Position numbers and translations under genes: made by a program. The notes beneath the pieces are model-generated. The model saw only the letters and a program-made list of their open reading frames with translations. It had not been told where the DNA came from and made no database searches. A stretch of 64,000 nt of DNA from the NCBI RefSeq assembly GCF_000026145.1, contig NC_009445.1:3534001-3598000 (forward strand), given 5' to 3'. This stretch comes from Bradyrhizobium sp. ORS 278. GTDB lineage: Bacteria; Pseudomonadota; Alphaproteobacteria; Rhizobiales; Xanthobacteraceae. Below, piece by piece: positions 27,435 through 36,512 of this stretch. The first letter of the stretch is position 1; each line of letters opens with the position of its first letter.

Positions 27435-29747
27435 ATGTCGTCGTCCTATTCTGAAGATCTTCGTTCCGCAGCCCTGGCCTATCACCGCCTGCCGCGGCCC
27501 GGCAAGCTGGAGATCCAGGCCTCCAAGCCGCTCGCCAACCAGCGCGACCTCGCGCTTGCCTATTCCCCGGGCGTGGCCGCTGCGTGCACCGAGATCGCCA
27601 ACAACCCGGCCGAGGCGGCCTCGCTGACGGCGCGCGCCAACCTCGTCGCCGTCGTCTCCAACGGTACGGCCGTGCTTGGTCTCGGCAATATCGGGCCGCT
27701 CGCCTCCAAGCCGGTCATGGAGGGCAAGGCGGTCCTGTTCAAGAAGTTCGCCGGCATCGACGTGTTCGACATCGAGATATCAGCCGACACCATCGACCGC
27801 GTGGTCGAAACGGTGGCGGCGCTGGAGCCGACCTTCGGTGGCATCAACCTCGAGGACATCAAGGGGCCGGAGTGCTTCGAGATCGAGGCGCGGCTCAAGG
27901 AGCGGATGAAGATCCCGGTCTTCCACGATGACCAGCACGGCACCGCGATCATTGTCGGCGCCGCGATCAAGAACGCGCTGTCGCTGGCCGGCAAGCAGCT
28001 GTCCGAAGTCAAGATCGTGACCTCGGGCGCGGGAGCGGCCGCCATCGCCTGTCTCAATCTCTTGGTGTCGATGGGCGCGCAACGCAAGAACATCTGGGTC
28101 TGCGACATCGACGGCGTGGTGCATGAGGGCCGCAACACGCTGATGGACCCGTGGAAGGCGGTCTATGCGCAGAAGACCGACAAGCGGACCCTGGCCGAGG
28201 TGATCGGTGGCGCCGACATCTTCCTCGGCCTCTCCGCCGGCGGCGTGCTGAAGCCGGAGCTGTTGAAGCAGATGGCCGAGAAGCCGCTGATCATGGCGCT
28301 CGCCAATCCCAACCCGGAGATCATGCCGGAGGAGGCGCGCGCGGCGCGGCCCGATGCGATGATCTGCACCGGGCGTTCGGACTTCCCGAACCAGGTCAAC
28401 AACGTCCTGTGCTTTCCGTTCATCTTCCGGGGCGCGCTCGACGTCGGCGCCACCGCGATCAACGAGGCGATGAAGCAGGCGGCGGTCGATGCGATCGCGC
28501 TGCTCGCGCAGGACCCGCCGTCGGACGCGGTGAACCGCGGTTTTGACACCGGCGAGACGCAGGGCTTCGGCCCGGGCTCGCTGATCCCGTCGCCGTTCGA
28601 TCCGCGCCTGATCCTGCGCATTGCGCCGGCGGTGGCGAAGGCGGCGATGGAGTCGGGCGTCGCGACCCGGCCGATCACCAATTTCGACGAATACACTGCG
28701 CTGCTGGAGCGCTTCGCGTTCCGCTCCGGCCTCATCATGAAGCCTGTGTTCGCCAAGGCGAAGGCGCAGCCGGTGCGCGTGATCTACGCCGAGGGCGAAG
28801 ACGAACGTGTGCTGCGCGCGACGCAGGTCGTCTTGGAAGAGAAGCTGGCGCGGCCGATCCTGGTCGGGCGTCCGAGCGTGGTCGAGGCGCGCATCAAGCG
28901 CTTCGGCCTGTCGATCAAGGCGGGCCGTGATTTCGATCTCGTCAATCCCGAGGACGATCCGCGCTACCGCTCCTACGTACAGAGCTACATCGAGATCGCC
29001 GGCCGCCGCGGCGTGACGCCGGATGCGGCGCGCACGGTGGTGCGCACCAATGCCACCGTCATCGCGGCGCTCGCGGTGGTCCGCGGCGAGGCGGATGCGA
29101 TGATCTGCGGCGTCGAGGGGCGCTACATGAGCCATCTTCGTCACGTCCGCGAGATCATCGGCTTCATGCCGGGGGTCAGCGACTACGCCGCGCTGGCGCT
29201 CACCATCACCAGCAAGGGTGCCTATTTCATCGGCGACACGCAGGTGCGCCCCGATCCGACCGCCGAGGAGCTCGCCGAGATGGCCTCGCTGGCGGCCAAT
29301 CACGTCACACGCTTCAATATCAAGCCGAAGATCGCATTCGTGTCGCATTCCGATTTCGGCAGCTACGACACGGACTCCTCGCGCAAGATGCGCAGGGCCA
29401 CCGCGCTGTTGAAGCAGCATCGTCCGGACCTCGAGGCCGACGGCGAGATGCAGGGCGACACGGCGCTGTCGGCGACCGCGCGCAAGGCGATCCTGCCGCA
29501 CTCGGATCTCGACGGCTCGGCCAACGTGCTGATCATGCCGAATCTCGACGCCGCCAACGTCGCCTATCAGATGATCAAGGTGCTGGCGGATGCGGTTCCC
29601 GTCGGCCCGATCCTGATCGGCCCGGCACGCCCGGCGCACATCTTGACCCCGTCGGTGACCGCGCGCGGCATTCTCAACATGACGGCGGTCGCTGCCGTCG
29701 AGGCGCAGGAACGGGCGGGGAGGGCGCAGCCGACGCTGTTCGCGTGA
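27435..29747 (+). CDS. maeB: NADP-type malic enzyme fused to a phosphotransacetylase-like domain
   Basis: This enzyme oxidatively decarboxylates malate to pyruvate, linking the TCA cycle to acetyl-CoA and NAD(P)H supply, which matters for rhizobia growing on dicarboxylates. The catalytic half (1-~430) shows [40 protein letters not shown] and a Rossmann [13 protein letters not shown]. The second half (~440-770, [18 protein letters not shown] onward) is the PTA-like domain found in long MaeB proteins, usually regulatory rather than catalytic. At 770 aa it is full length. Cofactor preference (NADP or NAD, the Tme or Dme type) is not certain from sequence alone. Confidence 0.95.
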   Translation: MSSSYSEDLRSAALAYHRLPRPGKLEIQASKPLANQRDLALAYSPGVAAACTEIANNPAEAASLTARANLVAVVSNGTAVLGLGNIGPLASKPVMEGKAVLFKKFAGIDVFDIEISADTIDRVVETVAALEPTFGGINLEDIKGPECFEIEARLKERMKIPVFHDDQHGTAIIVGAAIKNALSLAGKQLSEVKIVTSGAGAAAIACLNLLVSMGAQRKNIWVCDIDGVVHEGRNTLMDPWKAVYAQKTDKRTLAEVIGGADIFLGLSAGGVLKPELLKQMAEKPLIMALANPNPEIMPEEARAARPDAMICTGRSDFPNQVNNVLCFPFIFRGALDVGATAINEAMKQAAVDAIALLAQDPPSDAVNRGFDTGETQGFGPGSLIPSPFDPRLILRIAPAVAKAAMESGVATRPITNFDEYTALLERFAFRSGLIMKPVFAKAKAQPVRVIYAEGEDERVLRATQVVLEEKLARPILVGRPSVVEARIKRFGLSIKAGRDFDLVNPEDDPRYRSYVQSYIEIAGRRGVTPDAARTVVRTNATVIAALAVVRGEADAMICGVEGRYMSHLRHVREIIGFMPGVSDYAALALTITSKGAYFIGDTQVRPDPTAEELAEMASLAANHVTRFNIKPKIAFVSHSDFGSYDTDSSRKMRRATALLKQHRPDLEADGEMQGDTALSATARKAILPHSDLDGSANVLIMPNLDAANVAYQMIKVLADAVPVGPILIGPARPAHILTPSVTARGILNMTAVAAVEAQERAGRAQPTLFA

Positions 29748-29894
29748 TCGTATTGACGTGATCGAAGTGTGGCGGAATTCGTCCGGTTTCGGTCGCATTC
29801 CGCCCGCCTTTATTGTTGAAAAGCGTTCGCGATGTCACACATCCCGGCGGCCTGCCGGCACCATGTCGTTTGAAGTCGATCCACGAGGGCGAGA

Positions 29895-30350
29895 ATGCCG
29901 GGTTTCATTACGTTCGGGCGCGTTCTGTTCGCCGTGATTTTCATCTACTCCGGCGCGACCAAGCTGCTCGGCATTCCCGCGACCGCCGATCTCATCGCCA
30001 CCAAGGTGACGATCCCGGCGGCGATCGCGCCCTATGCGGCACAGCTGGAGGCTGCCGCGAAGATGCCGATGCCGCAGATCCTCGCGATCGCCGCCGGCGC
30101 CTTCGAGGTGCTCGCCGGGCTGATGATCGCGCTGAACATTCTCGGCCGGTTCTTCGCAGCCCTGCTGATCATCTTTGTCGGCGCGACGATCTTCTACTTT
30201 CACGATTTCTGGAACCAGCCCGCACCAGACAACGTCAAGGCGCTGATCGACGCGCTGAAGAACCTGTCGATCATCGGCGCGCTGTTCATGATCTTCGGCT
30301 ATGGCAAGGGGCCGAAAGTGCCTGAGCAGAGCGCCTATGGCGACCTCTAG
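29895..30350 (+). CDS. DoxX-family membrane protein
   Basis: This is a 151-residue protein with four hydrophobic segments. It starts MPGFITFGRVLFAVIFIYSG and goes on with LAIAAGAFEVLAGLMIALNI, the GxxE-containing DoxX signature, and FAALLIIFVGATIFYFHDFW. DoxX-type proteins are linked to quinone or thiosulfate redox or to envelope redox stress; the exact role here is unknown. It stands alone, converging with the DHFR-like gene 9 bases away. Confidence 0.85.
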   Translation: MPGFITFGRVLFAVIFIYSGATKLLGIPATADLIATKVTIPAAIAPYAAQLEAAAKMPMPQILAIAAGAFEVLAGLMIALNILGRFFAALLIIFVGATIFYFHDFWNQPAPDNVKALIDALKNLSIIGALFMIFGYGKGPKVPEQSAYGDL

Positions 30351-30359
30351 CGATGCCGC

Positions 30360-30920
30360 TCAGGCGGCGCGTTTCCAGGCGGTGACGCTGACGTCGTGGG
30401 CGGGGTCCAGCATCAGCTGATTGGCCGGCGAGAGCCCATGCGCCGTCAGCACCTGTTGCGGCGAGCGGTCGGGACCGACCTCCGTGAAGCAGGGGGCGCC
30501 GTCGGGAATGGTGACGTGCGGCGCCAGCGACAGGAAGAAGGTGTCGTAACGGTCCATGAACATGTCGAACACGACGGGACCGCCGATGATCGCCACCCTG
30601 CCGCTCGTAACGCCGGCCGCCGCGCAGGCGTCTTCGAACGAGGCGCCCGCGGGGTTCCAGAGCGTGGAGCGCGGCTTCTCCGTGTCTGGCGCGATCCCCG
30701 CCACCGACCGCGTCACCACCAGCCGCCGGCGTCTCGGCGAATTCGGCTGATCCTCATAGGAGTTGCGGCCGTGCACGATCAGATCGGCGCTGTCGAGCGC
30801 ATCGGAAAAGAACACGGCGTCGCCGGGGAATTTGAGCGACGCCGGCATCACATTGTGGGCGTCGGCCAACATTCCGTCGGCCGACACGATCACATAACCT
30901 TCGAGACGAAGCTTGGTCAC
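30360..30920 (-). CDS. Dihydrofolate reductase-like (RibD C-terminal fold) protein
   Basis: The start is GTG at 30920. LRLEGYVIVSADGMLAD matches the S-x-D-G-x-I/L strand of RibD/DHFR-like reductases. LIVHGRNSYE is the pyridine-nucleotide pocket region, and VAIIGGPVVFDMFMDRYDTF carries the GG-x-x-x dinucleotide-binding loop. At 186 aa it is a lone reductase domain. The substrate is unknown and true DHFR activity is uncertain. Confidence 0.8.
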   Translation of the reverse strand: MTKLRLEGYVIVSADGMLADAHNVMPASLKFPGDAVFFSDALDSADLIVHGRNSYEDQPNSPRRRRLVVTRSVAGIAPDTEKPRSTLWNPAGASFEDACAAAGVTSGRVAIIGGPVVFDMFMDRYDTFFLSLAPHVTIPDGAPCFTEVGPDRSPQQVLTAHGLSPANQLMLDPAHDVSVTAWKRAA

Positions 30921-30939
30921 TGACGAAACAGATCCTCGA

Positions 30940-31905
30940 TCATTCGGACACTGTCGTCACAACGCTTGAAACCGGCCGTTGGCTCACCGTCGGCAGCTTT
31001 GCGATCTTGCCGAGCTGCTCGTCATATTGCGGCAGCGACTGCACCGGCGCCTTGGCGCGCATCGCGACCACCTTGTAGCCGCCGGCCTTCAGGCGGCGCA
31101 GCAGCTCGGGCAGCGCCTCGGCGGTGTGCTTGTGGAAGTCGTGCATCAGGATGATACCCTTACCGAGCTTGTCGAGCTTCTTGAACGTGACGTCGATCAC
31201 CGCCTGCGCGTTCTTGGCCTTGAAATCGAACGAGTCGAGATCGCAGGAGAAAATGCCGATGTTCCGGGTGCCGAGATAGGTGACCATTTCCGGCGGGTGC
31301 TGCAGCGCCGGGAAGCGGAAGAACGGCGCGGGCGAATTGCCGCCGAGCGCCCATTTCACGGCGCTGATACCGAGCTCGATCTCTTCCTTGCGCTGGTCTT
31401 CGGTCAGCTTCTTGTTGGTCAGCGCCGCGTGCGACCAGGTGTGCGTACCGACCGTGTGGCCAGCGTTGTAGACCTGCTTCAGTATCTCCGGATAGTAGGT
31501 CGCGTGCTTGCCGATGATGAAGAAGATGCCGGTGGTGCACTGATCCGCGAGCGCCTTGAGCACGCCGGGCGTGTTCTCCGGCCACGGACCATCGTCGAAC
31601 GTCAGGACGACTTCGTGGTCCTTCAAAAAGTCGAGATCCTTGAAGTGCTCGAACCCGAAGCCGGGACCACCCGTGGTGTCGATCTCGACGGTCCGGCCGA
31701 CGCCGAGCGCCTCGGGGTTCATGCAGGGCGCGCGCGGCGGCTGAGTCTGCGCGGCGGGTTGCGGCGCAGCGGCGGCTGGCGCCGGAGCGGCAGCTGGTGG
31801 AGTCGGGGCTGCTGCCGTGCGCTGCGCCTGCGACCAGGCCGCGCTGGACGCCAGGAGCGAGGCCGCCAAAGAACTTGCGAACACCAATCCAGCCGCAATC
31901 CGCAT
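30940..31905 (-). CDS. Exported polysaccharide deacetylase (NodB-homology, CE4)
   Basis: A signal peptide (AAGLVFASSLAASLLASSAA) and a Pro/Ala-rich linker precede a NodB-homology domain. Motif 1 is VVLTFDDGPWPENT (~98) with the catalytic and metal Asp pair, motif 2 is GHTVGTHTWSHAAL (H-T-x-S-H), and motif 4 is GIILMHDFHKHT near the C-terminus. CE4 enzymes remove acetyl groups from chitin-like, peptidoglycan or exopolysaccharide substrates. GAGGAAA precedes the ATG. Secretion to the periplasm is inferred. Confidence 0.92.
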   Translation of the reverse strand: MRIAAGLVFASSLAASLLASSAAWSQAQRTAAAPTPPAAAPAPAAAAPQPAAQTQPPRAPCMNPEALGVGRTVEIDTTGGPGFGFEHFKDLDFLKDHEVVLTFDDGPWPENTPGVLKALADQCTTGIFFIIGKHATYYPEILKQVYNAGHTVGTHTWSHAALTNKKLTEDQRKEEIELGISAVKWALGGNSPAPFFRFPALQHPPEMVTYLGTRNIGIFSCDLDSFDFKAKNAQAVIDVTFKKLDKLGKGIILMHDFHKHTAEALPELLRRLKAGGYKVVAMRAKAPVQSLPQYDEQLGKIAKLPTVSQRPVSSVVTTVSE

Positions 31906-32080
31906 CGTGTTTCCTCGGGGGTTGTTGCAACGGGAGCGTCCGGGGTCCGGAGTCGCTCCACCATCCGGCTTGGGATATTAGCCCAGCCGCCGGACCGGCG
32001 CCAAAAGGAAACGAGGCGAAAACGCGGGGAAGTTGCCGGCTTCCGCCGCATTCTTGCCAAGTGTTGCCTAAACGGGTTGC

Positions 32081-32662
32081 TCAGCCTTCGGCGAGCATCC
32101 GGGCGATGGCGGTCTTCACCCGGGTATCGGTCGGCTCCACCGAGGACGCGAACACGTCGGCGATGTAGCCGTCGCGGCCGACCAGGTATTTATGAAAGTT
32201 CCAGCGCGGGGTGTCCTTGGGACGCGCTTCGGCGGCCCAGCGGTAGAATGGATGAGCATTGGAGCCGGTGACCACAGCCTTGGCCGTCATCGGGAAGGTC
32301 ACACCGTATTCCTTGTTGGCGAGCTCGGCGATGTCGCCTCCGACGCCCGGCTCCTGGTTGAAGTCGTTGGAGGGGACGGCGATGATCGTCAAGCCGCGCT
32401 CGTGGAACTCGCTCCAGAGCTTCTGCAGCCCGGTATATTGGGGTGTGTAGCCGCACTGCGACGCCGTGTTCACGACCAGCACCGGCTTGCCGGCGAAATC
32501 GGCCAGCCGAATCGGCTCGCCGGAGGGCACCGGGAAGGAGAACCGGTAGGCCGTCGACTTGCTCACCGCCGCATTCTCTGCCTGCGCGACGCGCGAGGCG
32601 ATCATCGCGCCGGACAAGGACGCGCCGAGGCCGAGAACAACCATCCTGCGATCGATCATCAT
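32081..32662 (-). CDS. Glutathione peroxidase-family thiol peroxidase, exported
   Basis: The catalytic Cys is in VVNTASQCGYTPQYTGLQ (~57), and the partner motifs are VPSNDFNQEPG and PRWNFHKYLVGRDG (W-N-F). Together these give the Cys-Gln-Trp-Asn set of GPx-type peroxidases, which often use thioredoxin. The N-terminus MMIDRRMVVLGLGASLSGAM looks like a Tat-type or Sec signal. I chose the ATG at 32662 because GGGAG lies 6 bases ahead; an ATG two codons earlier overlaps the ribosome site. Confidence 0.92.
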   Translation of the reverse strand: MMIDRRMVVLGLGASLSGAMIASRVAQAENAAVSKSTAYRFSFPVPSGEPIRLADFAGKPVLVVNTASQCGYTPQYTGLQKLWSEFHERGLTIIAVPSNDFNQEPGVGGDIAELANKEYGVTFPMTAKAVVTGSNAHPFYRWAAEARPKDTPRWNFHKYLVGRDGYIADVFASSVEPTDTRVKTAIARMLAEG

Positions 32663-32815
32663 GTGCATCTCCCTGTGCAGACCAGCCCCGTCAGCAAGAA
32701 TGCTCCAACGCGCGCCGGCCGCTTGTCAAACGGCCACGCGTTCGCGTTGGATCAGACTGCTCTCCCGCAGGGAGATACCCCTACGCTGAGGCGGAAACAG
32801 GGACGTCGTCCGTCC

Positions 32816-34588
32816 TCAGCGCAGCGAAACGATGAACTCGGTGCCTTCGCCGGTCTCGCCCTGGTTGATGCCCTGGTCGGAGACGATCAGCGAGCTGCCA
32901 GCCGACAGCGCTTCGCCGAGCCAGGCCATGATATCGGCGGGAATGGTGATGCGGTCGAGCGCCTCGGCCGGAGAGCTCTGCAGCACGACCGGCTTCGCGT
33001 CGACTTTGGCTTCCGCGGATTTCTTGCCCCGCCGGACGGCTTTGTCCGCGCCCTCGCTCGCCGCGACGCTGCGCGCGGTGGCGGGCAGCGAGATGACCGA
33101 CCAGCGCATTGTCGCCGGATCGGCCTTGTCCGCGGCCGCCGTGAACACGTGGGTGCCCAGCGGCTTGTCAGACGGCGCGATAGCGATCGGTGTGTTGAAC
33201 ACAGGCGCGAAGTTCTGCCGGACGTAGAGCTTGGAGTCCTTGCGGCTGATGAAGATCGCGATCTGGCTGTTTCGCTTCAGCTCGGGCTTCGGCGCGATCG
33301 GCTTGTCCGGCGCGGCCACGCGCGACTGATCCTTTGAAACATCCTTGTCGTCGACCGGCCTTGCCGGCGCTTCGACAGTCGCCGTCGAGGGCGCAACGGG
33401 TTGCTCGGAATTCTTGGCATCGGCTGGCTTGACGTCTGCAGACTTCGTATCGGAAGCCTTCGTGTCAGAAGCCTTCGTATCGGAAGCCTTGGCATCGGCT
33501 GCCGTGAGATCGGTCGAGCCCGTTACTTCCGACTTGGTCGGCGCCTCCGTGGTCTTTTCTATCGGAGCTACTTGAACAGCCTCGGCCGGCTGGTTTGCCA
33601 AGACGGGCGCGGGCTCAACGGCAGTGTTCGCCTCGGCGCTCGACGCTGGCGTCTCGGCGATGGCGGGCTTCAGATCGTTCGCAACATCTTGAGCCCTGGT
33701 CTGGCCCGTCTGCTCGGGGTGCGCGGCCGGAGGTGCATCGGAGGCCATCGCCGGCAGTCCGCCCGCGTTGCTGGCATCGGCGGTGCGGAGCTGGCGCGCG
33801 GCCGACATCGCATCATCGGCGGCACGTACGCCTTCGCCATGGCCGATCGTGGCGCGCAGATCGATCGTCGCGACGGTGATGGTCGGGGCCAGCGCCGCGC
33901 CCTTGTCCGACTTGGTCGTGGTGGGCGCATTCGCATCAGGTTGAATCGAGGCGCTCGGCTGCGGCGCCTTCAACGCGGCGAGCAGCGGATGCGAGAAGCT
34001 GGCGGGAGCGACCTCGCCGGGCGTCACGAGCACGCGCGATCCCATCCGCGTCCAGCCGTAAATTCTGGGTGCGAAGCTCGCGGGCATGCGGATGCAGCCA
34101 TGCGAGGCGGGGTAGCCGGGCAGCACACCGGCGTGCAGCGCGACGCCCGACCAGGTGATCCGCTGCATGAACGGCATCGGCGCGCCGCTGTAGATGTTGG
34201 AGCGATGGAATTTCTGCTTTTGGATGACGCTGAACACGCCCATTGGCGTCGCGTGTCCCTTCATGCCGGTCGACACCGGCGCCTCGGCGAACAGGCCGTT
34301 GGCGTCGTAGATCTTGAGCTGCTGCTTGCTGATCGACACCGCGATCGTGACAGGTCCGAGCGGCTTGGCCGCTTCCTTCTCGATCGTGGCCGGCTTCTGA
34401 CCGTGGCGAGCCTTGGCCTTGCGCGGCGCGACGGGACGGGCAGGCGGAGCGATGGTGACGGGCTCTTGGTCGTTCCAATAGTAATAGGACGCTGCGTCAG
34501 CCCAGGATGTCGTTGCGAGAACGAGCGGCACTGAAACGATGGCGGCACAAAAGAACCGCCCCCTGGCGGCCACACGAACGCAGAGCAT
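32816..34588 (-). CDS. L,D-transpeptidase (YkuD/ErfK family) with long low-complexity region
   Basis: After a signal peptide (FFCAAIVSVPLVLATTSWAD) there is a YkuD catalytic domain in residues ~85-185. ALHAGVLPGYPASHGCIRMP (~150-169) supplies the catalytic His and Cys (S-H-G-C-I-R). The domain makes 3-3 peptidoglycan cross-links or attaches proteins. The remaining ~400 residues are Ala/Pro/Lys/Asp-rich. They include a tandem 5-residue repeat (KASDT, three copies, from 15-base DNA repeats at about 33440-33500) and a C-terminal ~120-residue region possibly forming a second, degenerate domain (LKRNSQIAIFISRKDSKLYV). Length 590 aa. Confidence 0.88.
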   Translation of the reverse strand: MLCVRVAARGRFFCAAIVSVPLVLATTSWADAASYYYWNDQEPVTIAPPARPVAPRKAKARHGQKPATIEKEAAKPLGPVTIAVSISKQQLKIYDANGLFAEAPVSTGMKGHATPMGVFSVIQKQKFHRSNIYSGAPMPFMQRITWSGVALHAGVLPGYPASHGCIRMPASFAPRIYGWTRMGSRVLVTPGEVAPASFSHPLLAALKAPQPSASIQPDANAPTTTKSDKGAALAPTITVATIDLRATIGHGEGVRAADDAMSAARQLRTADASNAGGLPAMASDAPPAAHPEQTGQTRAQDVANDLKPAIAETPASSAEANTAVEPAPVLANQPAEAVQVAPIEKTTEAPTKSEVTGSTDLTAADAKASDTKASDTKASDTKSADVKPADAKNSEQPVAPSTATVEAPARPVDDKDVSKDQSRVAAPDKPIAPKPELKRNSQIAIFISRKDSKLYVRQNFAPVFNTPIAIAPSDKPLGTHVFTAAADKADPATMRWSVISLPATARSVAASEGADKAVRRGKKSAEAKVDAKPVVLQSSPAEALDRITIPADIMAWLGEALSAGSSLIVSDQGINQGETGEGTEFIVSLR

Positions 34589-34815
34589 TCCGGCAAATCC
34601 TCAAGAACCATCTGGTCTTTAGTGTCGCAGACGGAGTCCGCGTTCACCAGCTTGGGGCTTCTGCCCGAGGTGATTTTCGTTCCAATCGTAGCAGAAAAGC
34701 CTCACATCGCGTTAAACGCGCATCGCAGAGGTAGGCAGGGAATGCCTTCCTTGCAGGCGTCTGTGTCCCTACATGGGCGGTATGCCGAGCCATCGGCGGT
34801 ATAACGGAGACCGAC

Positions 34816-35367
34816 ATGTCGTTCAGAGCCACCAAGCGGTTTGATCTGTGGCTGAAAACTCTCACTTTCCTCACTGTTATCGGACTCTCTTCGCCCGTGG
34901 TGTCAGCCCACGCCGCGGACGAGCCGGATCTGATCTTCCGTCGGTCGACCGTGTTCAAGCTGCTCAGTCCGAATGACAAGCTCGCGACCTATGGCGTTGA
35001 TGATCCTGAGGTCGAGGGCGTGGCCTGCCATTTCACCGTGCCGCAGAAGGGTGGCTATGTCGGCTGGCTCGGGCTGGCCGAGGAGGTCTCGGACATCTCG
35101 CTCGCATGCCGGCAAATCGGGCCGATTCGCTTCAAGCGCAAGCTCGAGCAGGCCGACGACATGTTCCGGCAGCGCCGCTCGCTGTTCTTCAAGAAGATGC
35201 AGATCGTGCGAGGCTGCGACGCCAAGCGCAATGTGCTCGTCTACATGGTCTATTCGGACAAGCTGATCGAGGGCTCGCCGAAGAACTCGACCTCATCCGT
35301 GCCGGTCATGCCATGGGGCAAGGCCGATGACGGCGACGTGCAGAAGTGCGGCGACTTCATTCAGTAA
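34816..35367 (+). CDS. creA: CreA family protein, periplasmic
   Basis: The signal peptide ends near VVSAHAADE. The mature part shows IFRRSTVFKLLSPNDKLATY, DDPEVEGVACHFTVPQKGGY, GLAEEVSDISLACRQIGPI and ACDAKRN-type elements, which match CreA of E. coli as remembered. The role of CreA is poorly known. Cys residues at VACHF, LACRQ, RGCDA and KCGDF could form disulfides in the periplasm. Length 183 aa. It is divergent from the L,D-transpeptidase gene. Confidence 0.88.
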   Translation: MSFRATKRFDLWLKTLTFLTVIGLSSPVVSAHAADEPDLIFRRSTVFKLLSPNDKLATYGVDDPEVEGVACHFTVPQKGGYVGWLGLAEEVSDISLACRQIGPIRFKRKLEQADDMFRQRRSLFFKKMQIVRGCDAKRNVLVYMVYSDKLIEGSPKNSTSSVPVMPWGKADDGDVQKCGDFIQ

Positions 35368-35706
35368 ACACTTCATTAATGGTCGATCGGCTGGGCAGGG
35401 CCTTGCCAGGCAACAGGCGCTTGGCCGGGTCGTGACAGCCGATCAGTTGAACCAGCATCTGCGGCGTCGGGCCGGCGCCGCTCTCACCCCGCTGCTGCGC
35501 CATGGGTGCGGAGACAGCTCCGCATCGATGCTGCGACGTTGGAGCGGGGATGGGGGAACGCGTCTTGTCCATGCGGAGCCGTGGCTGGGGCCATGATGTC
35601 ATCAACACACGGCCGTCGGCCGAGCGAAGGGGCAGGACGGGGTTACAGCACGGAGCTTAAGAAGCTCACCACGTCCGGATCAACAGGGCGCTGATCCGTC
35701 CCATCC
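35368..35706. other. Spacer after creA; possible small minus-strand ORF
   Basis: There is no firm gene. A minus-strand frame from ATG 35503 to 35357 (48 aa: MAQQRGESGAGPTPQMLVQL and an end INEVFTE) has decent codon use and overlaps the creA stop by 11 bases, but no ribosome site was seen. It could be a gene remnant. Confidence 0.3.
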
Positions 35707-36474
35707 TCACTCCAGGCCATATTGCGACATCAGCGCCTGCACCTCTGGACGCCGCATGATGCGCGAGATCTGGCTGCCGATGGCCGCCTCATCGCTGCGG
35801 GCGGCCGATCGCGGCGCCGATTGATGGGCGACGCGCGCGGGAGCCGTGTTCGACGGACGCTGCGCCTTGGCAGGCTTTGCGGACGACGAGGAAGACGGCG
35901 CCGTTTGCACCTGGGGGCTCGGCGCGACGGTCGCGGTTGGAGCGCTGGCCTTGGTCGGCGCTGCGACGGGGGCCGCTGCCGACGGCGTGGTCGGAGCAGG
36001 CGCGGCTGCCACGGGCGGCGCAGCCGGTGTCTCGACGCGGGTCTCGGCCGTGGTGGTGGCCGCGACGGGCGGAACGGCTGCGACAGCATTTGGCGCCTTG
36101 ACCGTCTCCACGGCGGGTGCCGAGGCGGTGAGCGAATTGGTGCGGGTCTGTGCCGCGACCGGCTCGGGCATTGCGGGGACGGCCAGCGCCGAGAGCGTGA
36201 TCGGTTGCGGCGAGATCGGCGCGGGCGGCTCGACGACGGGAAGCGGCGCTGCCAGCGTGGGGGCGACGGCAGGCGGGACCACGGGCTCGCCGACGCTCTT
36301 CTCCGGCTCGGACTTCTTCGCCTCGCTCGGCAGATTGAGCGCCTGAGTCTGCGCCTGGGCGAGCATCTGCCGTGCGGTCATCGGCGCCTCCGCGAAGGCC
36401 TTGACGGGCAGCAGGATGGCGGCGGTCGCGAGCGCCAGCTGGAGGGTCATTGCGTGGGAGTTGAACGTGATCAT
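35707..36474 (-). CDS. Exported Ala/Pro-rich protein near the type I secretion genes
   Basis: A signal peptide (LQLALATAAILLPVKAFAEA) follows an ATG at 36474 that has AAGGAGCCAGCC immediately before it. The rest is Ala/Pro/Val/Thr low complexity (AAPVAAPTKASAPTATVAPS) ending in a short ordered tail (GSQISRIMRRPEVQALMSQY). Length 255 aa. It sits 38 bases downstream of the type I ABC gene on the same strand, so it is probably part of that transcript. No enzyme motif is present; a periplasmic linker or wall-spanning role is possible. Confidence 0.7.
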   Translation of the reverse strand: MITFNSHAMTLQLALATAAILLPVKAFAEAPMTARQMLAQAQTQALNLPSEAKKSEPEKSVGEPVVPPAVAPTLAAPLPVVEPPAPISPQPITLSALAVPAMPEPVAAQTRTNSLTASAPAVETVKAPNAVAAVPPVAATTTAETRVETPAAPPVAAAPAPTTPSAAAPVAAPTKASAPTATVAPSPQVQTAPSSSSSAKPAKAQRPSNTAPARVAHQSAPRSAARSDEAAIGSQISRIMRRPEVQALMSQYGLE

Positions 36475-36512
36475 GGCTGGCTCCTTGCGATCTGCAATCT
36501 CGTGCGTTCGGT

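Noticed and set aside
27780..29798. A 672-codon minus-strand frame opposite maeB
   Set aside because: It is the shadow of a well-conserved malic enzyme gene; its composition is not protein-like.
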